Shown: positions 15,154 through 15,877 of the stretch, one piece after another | Layout of the letters: each line of letters starts with the position of its first letter | How positions within the stretch are numbered: position 1 is the first letter of the stretch | Assembly: GCA_030667645.1 (NCBI GenBank) | Contig: DAOUVM010000014.1 | Span: 1 to 15,877 of the forward strand | Length of the DNA stretch: 15,877 nucleotides | DNA from: Ardenticatenales bacterium | GTDB taxonomy: Bacteria; Chloroflexota; Anaerolineae; Promineifilales; UBA4811 | Direction of reading: 5' to 3' | Notes under the pieces: model-generated | What the model saw: the letters and a program-made list of their open reading frames with translations, nothing else | Database searches by the model: none | Told to the model about the DNA's origin: nothing | Translations under genes and position numbers: made by a program

Positions 15154-15877
15154 CTAGCGCCGGCCGCGCAGGAAACTATCTCCCTCGAACACAATCCCTT
15201 CATCGTAACGGGTGGGGCGCAAGGGGTTGTCCTGAGGGCTCATGGTCCCGGTTACCAGATCCGCCACCCGCTTGCCGGCCGCGGGAGAGAGCATCAATCC
15301 GGCCCAGTACCCGCAATTCAGGTGAAAACCGGGCAGCTCGGGTATCGGCCCGATGAGCGGCTGGTCATCAGGTGTATAGACGTACTGGCCGGCGCTGGCG
15401 AGAACGTCGGCCCTTTTCAGGTTGTCGGCAACCTCTCTCCAGAAAGGAAAGAGGCGGCTCAACTTGTCCATCACAATAGCGCCCAGGTAGGGATCAGTAG
15501 GTATATCCTCGGCCGGTTCGCTCACCGGCTCATCGGGGTTCACCCAGGCGATGAGCGCGCCGCCCACCTCCGGCCGCCAATAGACATCCTGTACCAGGTC
15601 AATGCTCAATGGAGCATCCGGGGGAATTTCCGGCTGGGGGGCGATAAAGACCTTTTGGCGGCGCACTGGCTCCAGCGGCAACGTCAGCCCGGCCATCCGG
15701 CCGATAGCGCCGGCAAAGGGGCCGGCCGCGTTGACCACAGTCCGCGTGGAGATGGTCCCGCGACTGGTCTTGACACCGCACACTCCCTGGGCATCCTGCA
15801 AGATATCAGTTGCTTTGCTGCCCAGCAGAAAGCGAGCGTCGCTCCCCTTGGCGAAACCTTGAGTCGCTTCATGGGAC
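15154..15877 (-). CDS. FAD-dependent amine oxidoreductase (DAO family), 5' end cut by window edge
   Basis: The C-terminal 240 residues of a D-amino acid oxidase/sarcosine oxidase-like flavoprotein are visible; the frame stays open to the window edge. The text before residue VVNAAGP reads like the usual FAD-domain strand (RFLLGSKATDILQDAQGV). VVNAAGPFAGAIG is followed by LPLEPVRRQKVFI, a substrate-domain VYWRPEVGG segment, and the C-terminal FAD motif YTPDDQPLIGPIPELPGFHLNCGYWAGLMLSPAAGK. The N-terminal GxGxxG region is outside. Family members oxidise secondary or primary amines such as sarcosine, dimethylglycine or glycine. Upstream of MttB genes it could process the partly demethylated amine left after methyl removal. 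Which DAO subfamily it belongs to is not decidable from this half. Confidence 0.88.
   Translation of the reverse strand, partial: SHEATQGFAKGSDARFLLGSKATDILQDAQGVCGVKTSRGTISTRTVVNAAGPFAGAIGRMAGLTLPLEPVRRQKVFIAPQPEIPPDAPLSIDLVQDVYWRPEVGGALIAWVNPDEPVSEPAEDIPTDPYLGAIVMDKLSRLFPFWREVADNLKRADVLASAGQYVYTPDDQPLIGPIPELPGFHLNCGYWAGLMLSPAAGKRVADLVTGTMSPQDNPLRPTRYDEGIVFEGDSFLRGRR

Overview
The window is part of a bacterial methylotrophy-type catabolic locus dominated by the trimethylamine methyltransferase (MttB, COG5598) superfamily. Five MttB-type proteins, two MttC/MtgC-type corrinoid proteins and a RACo-type reductive activator of corrinoid proteins lie within 15.9 kb. All five mttB-like reading frames run through without an internal stop, so they are of the non-pyrrolysine type, the branch that includes the glycine betaine methyltransferase MtgB. 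Such clusters occur in anaerobic bacteria that demethylate quaternary amines and related N-methyl compounds. Fairly high G+C, frequent GGCCGG words, many GTG starts and GGAG-type ribosome binding sites fit Chloroflexota (Anaerolineae/Caldilineae-like) or another soil or sediment anaerobe. The taxonomic guess is weak and rests on general impression only.

Layout. On the + strand, positions 1-2648 hold two MttB-type genes with a 4-bp ATGA overlap; the first is cut by the window edge. They are followed by a short decayed MttB C-terminus (2650-2742). Everything else is on the - strand and converges on them. In transcription order: an FAD-dependent amine oxidoreductase (cut by the right edge), MttB, corrinoid protein, MttB, corrinoid protein, DUF1638 protein, MttB, a hydantoinase/oxoprolinase-type ATPase (HyuA-like), a GntR/FCD regulator, RACo, and a DMT/EamA permease. 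Gaps are mostly short, so the - strand genes probably form one or a few operons.

How the parts may work together. Each MttB protein would move a methyl group from an N-methylated substrate to Co(I) of a partner corrinoid protein. RACo would re-reduce corrinoid that has oxidised to Co(II), using ATP. The permease and GntR regulator would handle transport and control. The FAD oxidoreductase would act on partly demethylated secondary amines such as dimethylglycine- or sarcosine-like products. The HyuA-like protein may open a cyclic N-methylated substrate. No methylcobamide:tetrahydrofolate methyltransferase (MtgA/MtvA type) is visible, so the last methyl transfer must be encoded elsewhere. Substrates cannot be read from the sequence.

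Non-coding features. The most unusual is a pair of about 62-nt intergenic sequences, roughly 81% identical by eye and in the same orientation, that flank the DUF1638-MttB gene pair (8253-8314 and 10628-10688). One copy folds into a strong hairpin and lies next to a second long hairpin (8183-8229) just before the HyuA-like gene. No tRNA, rRNA, CRISPR array or insertion sequence was seen.
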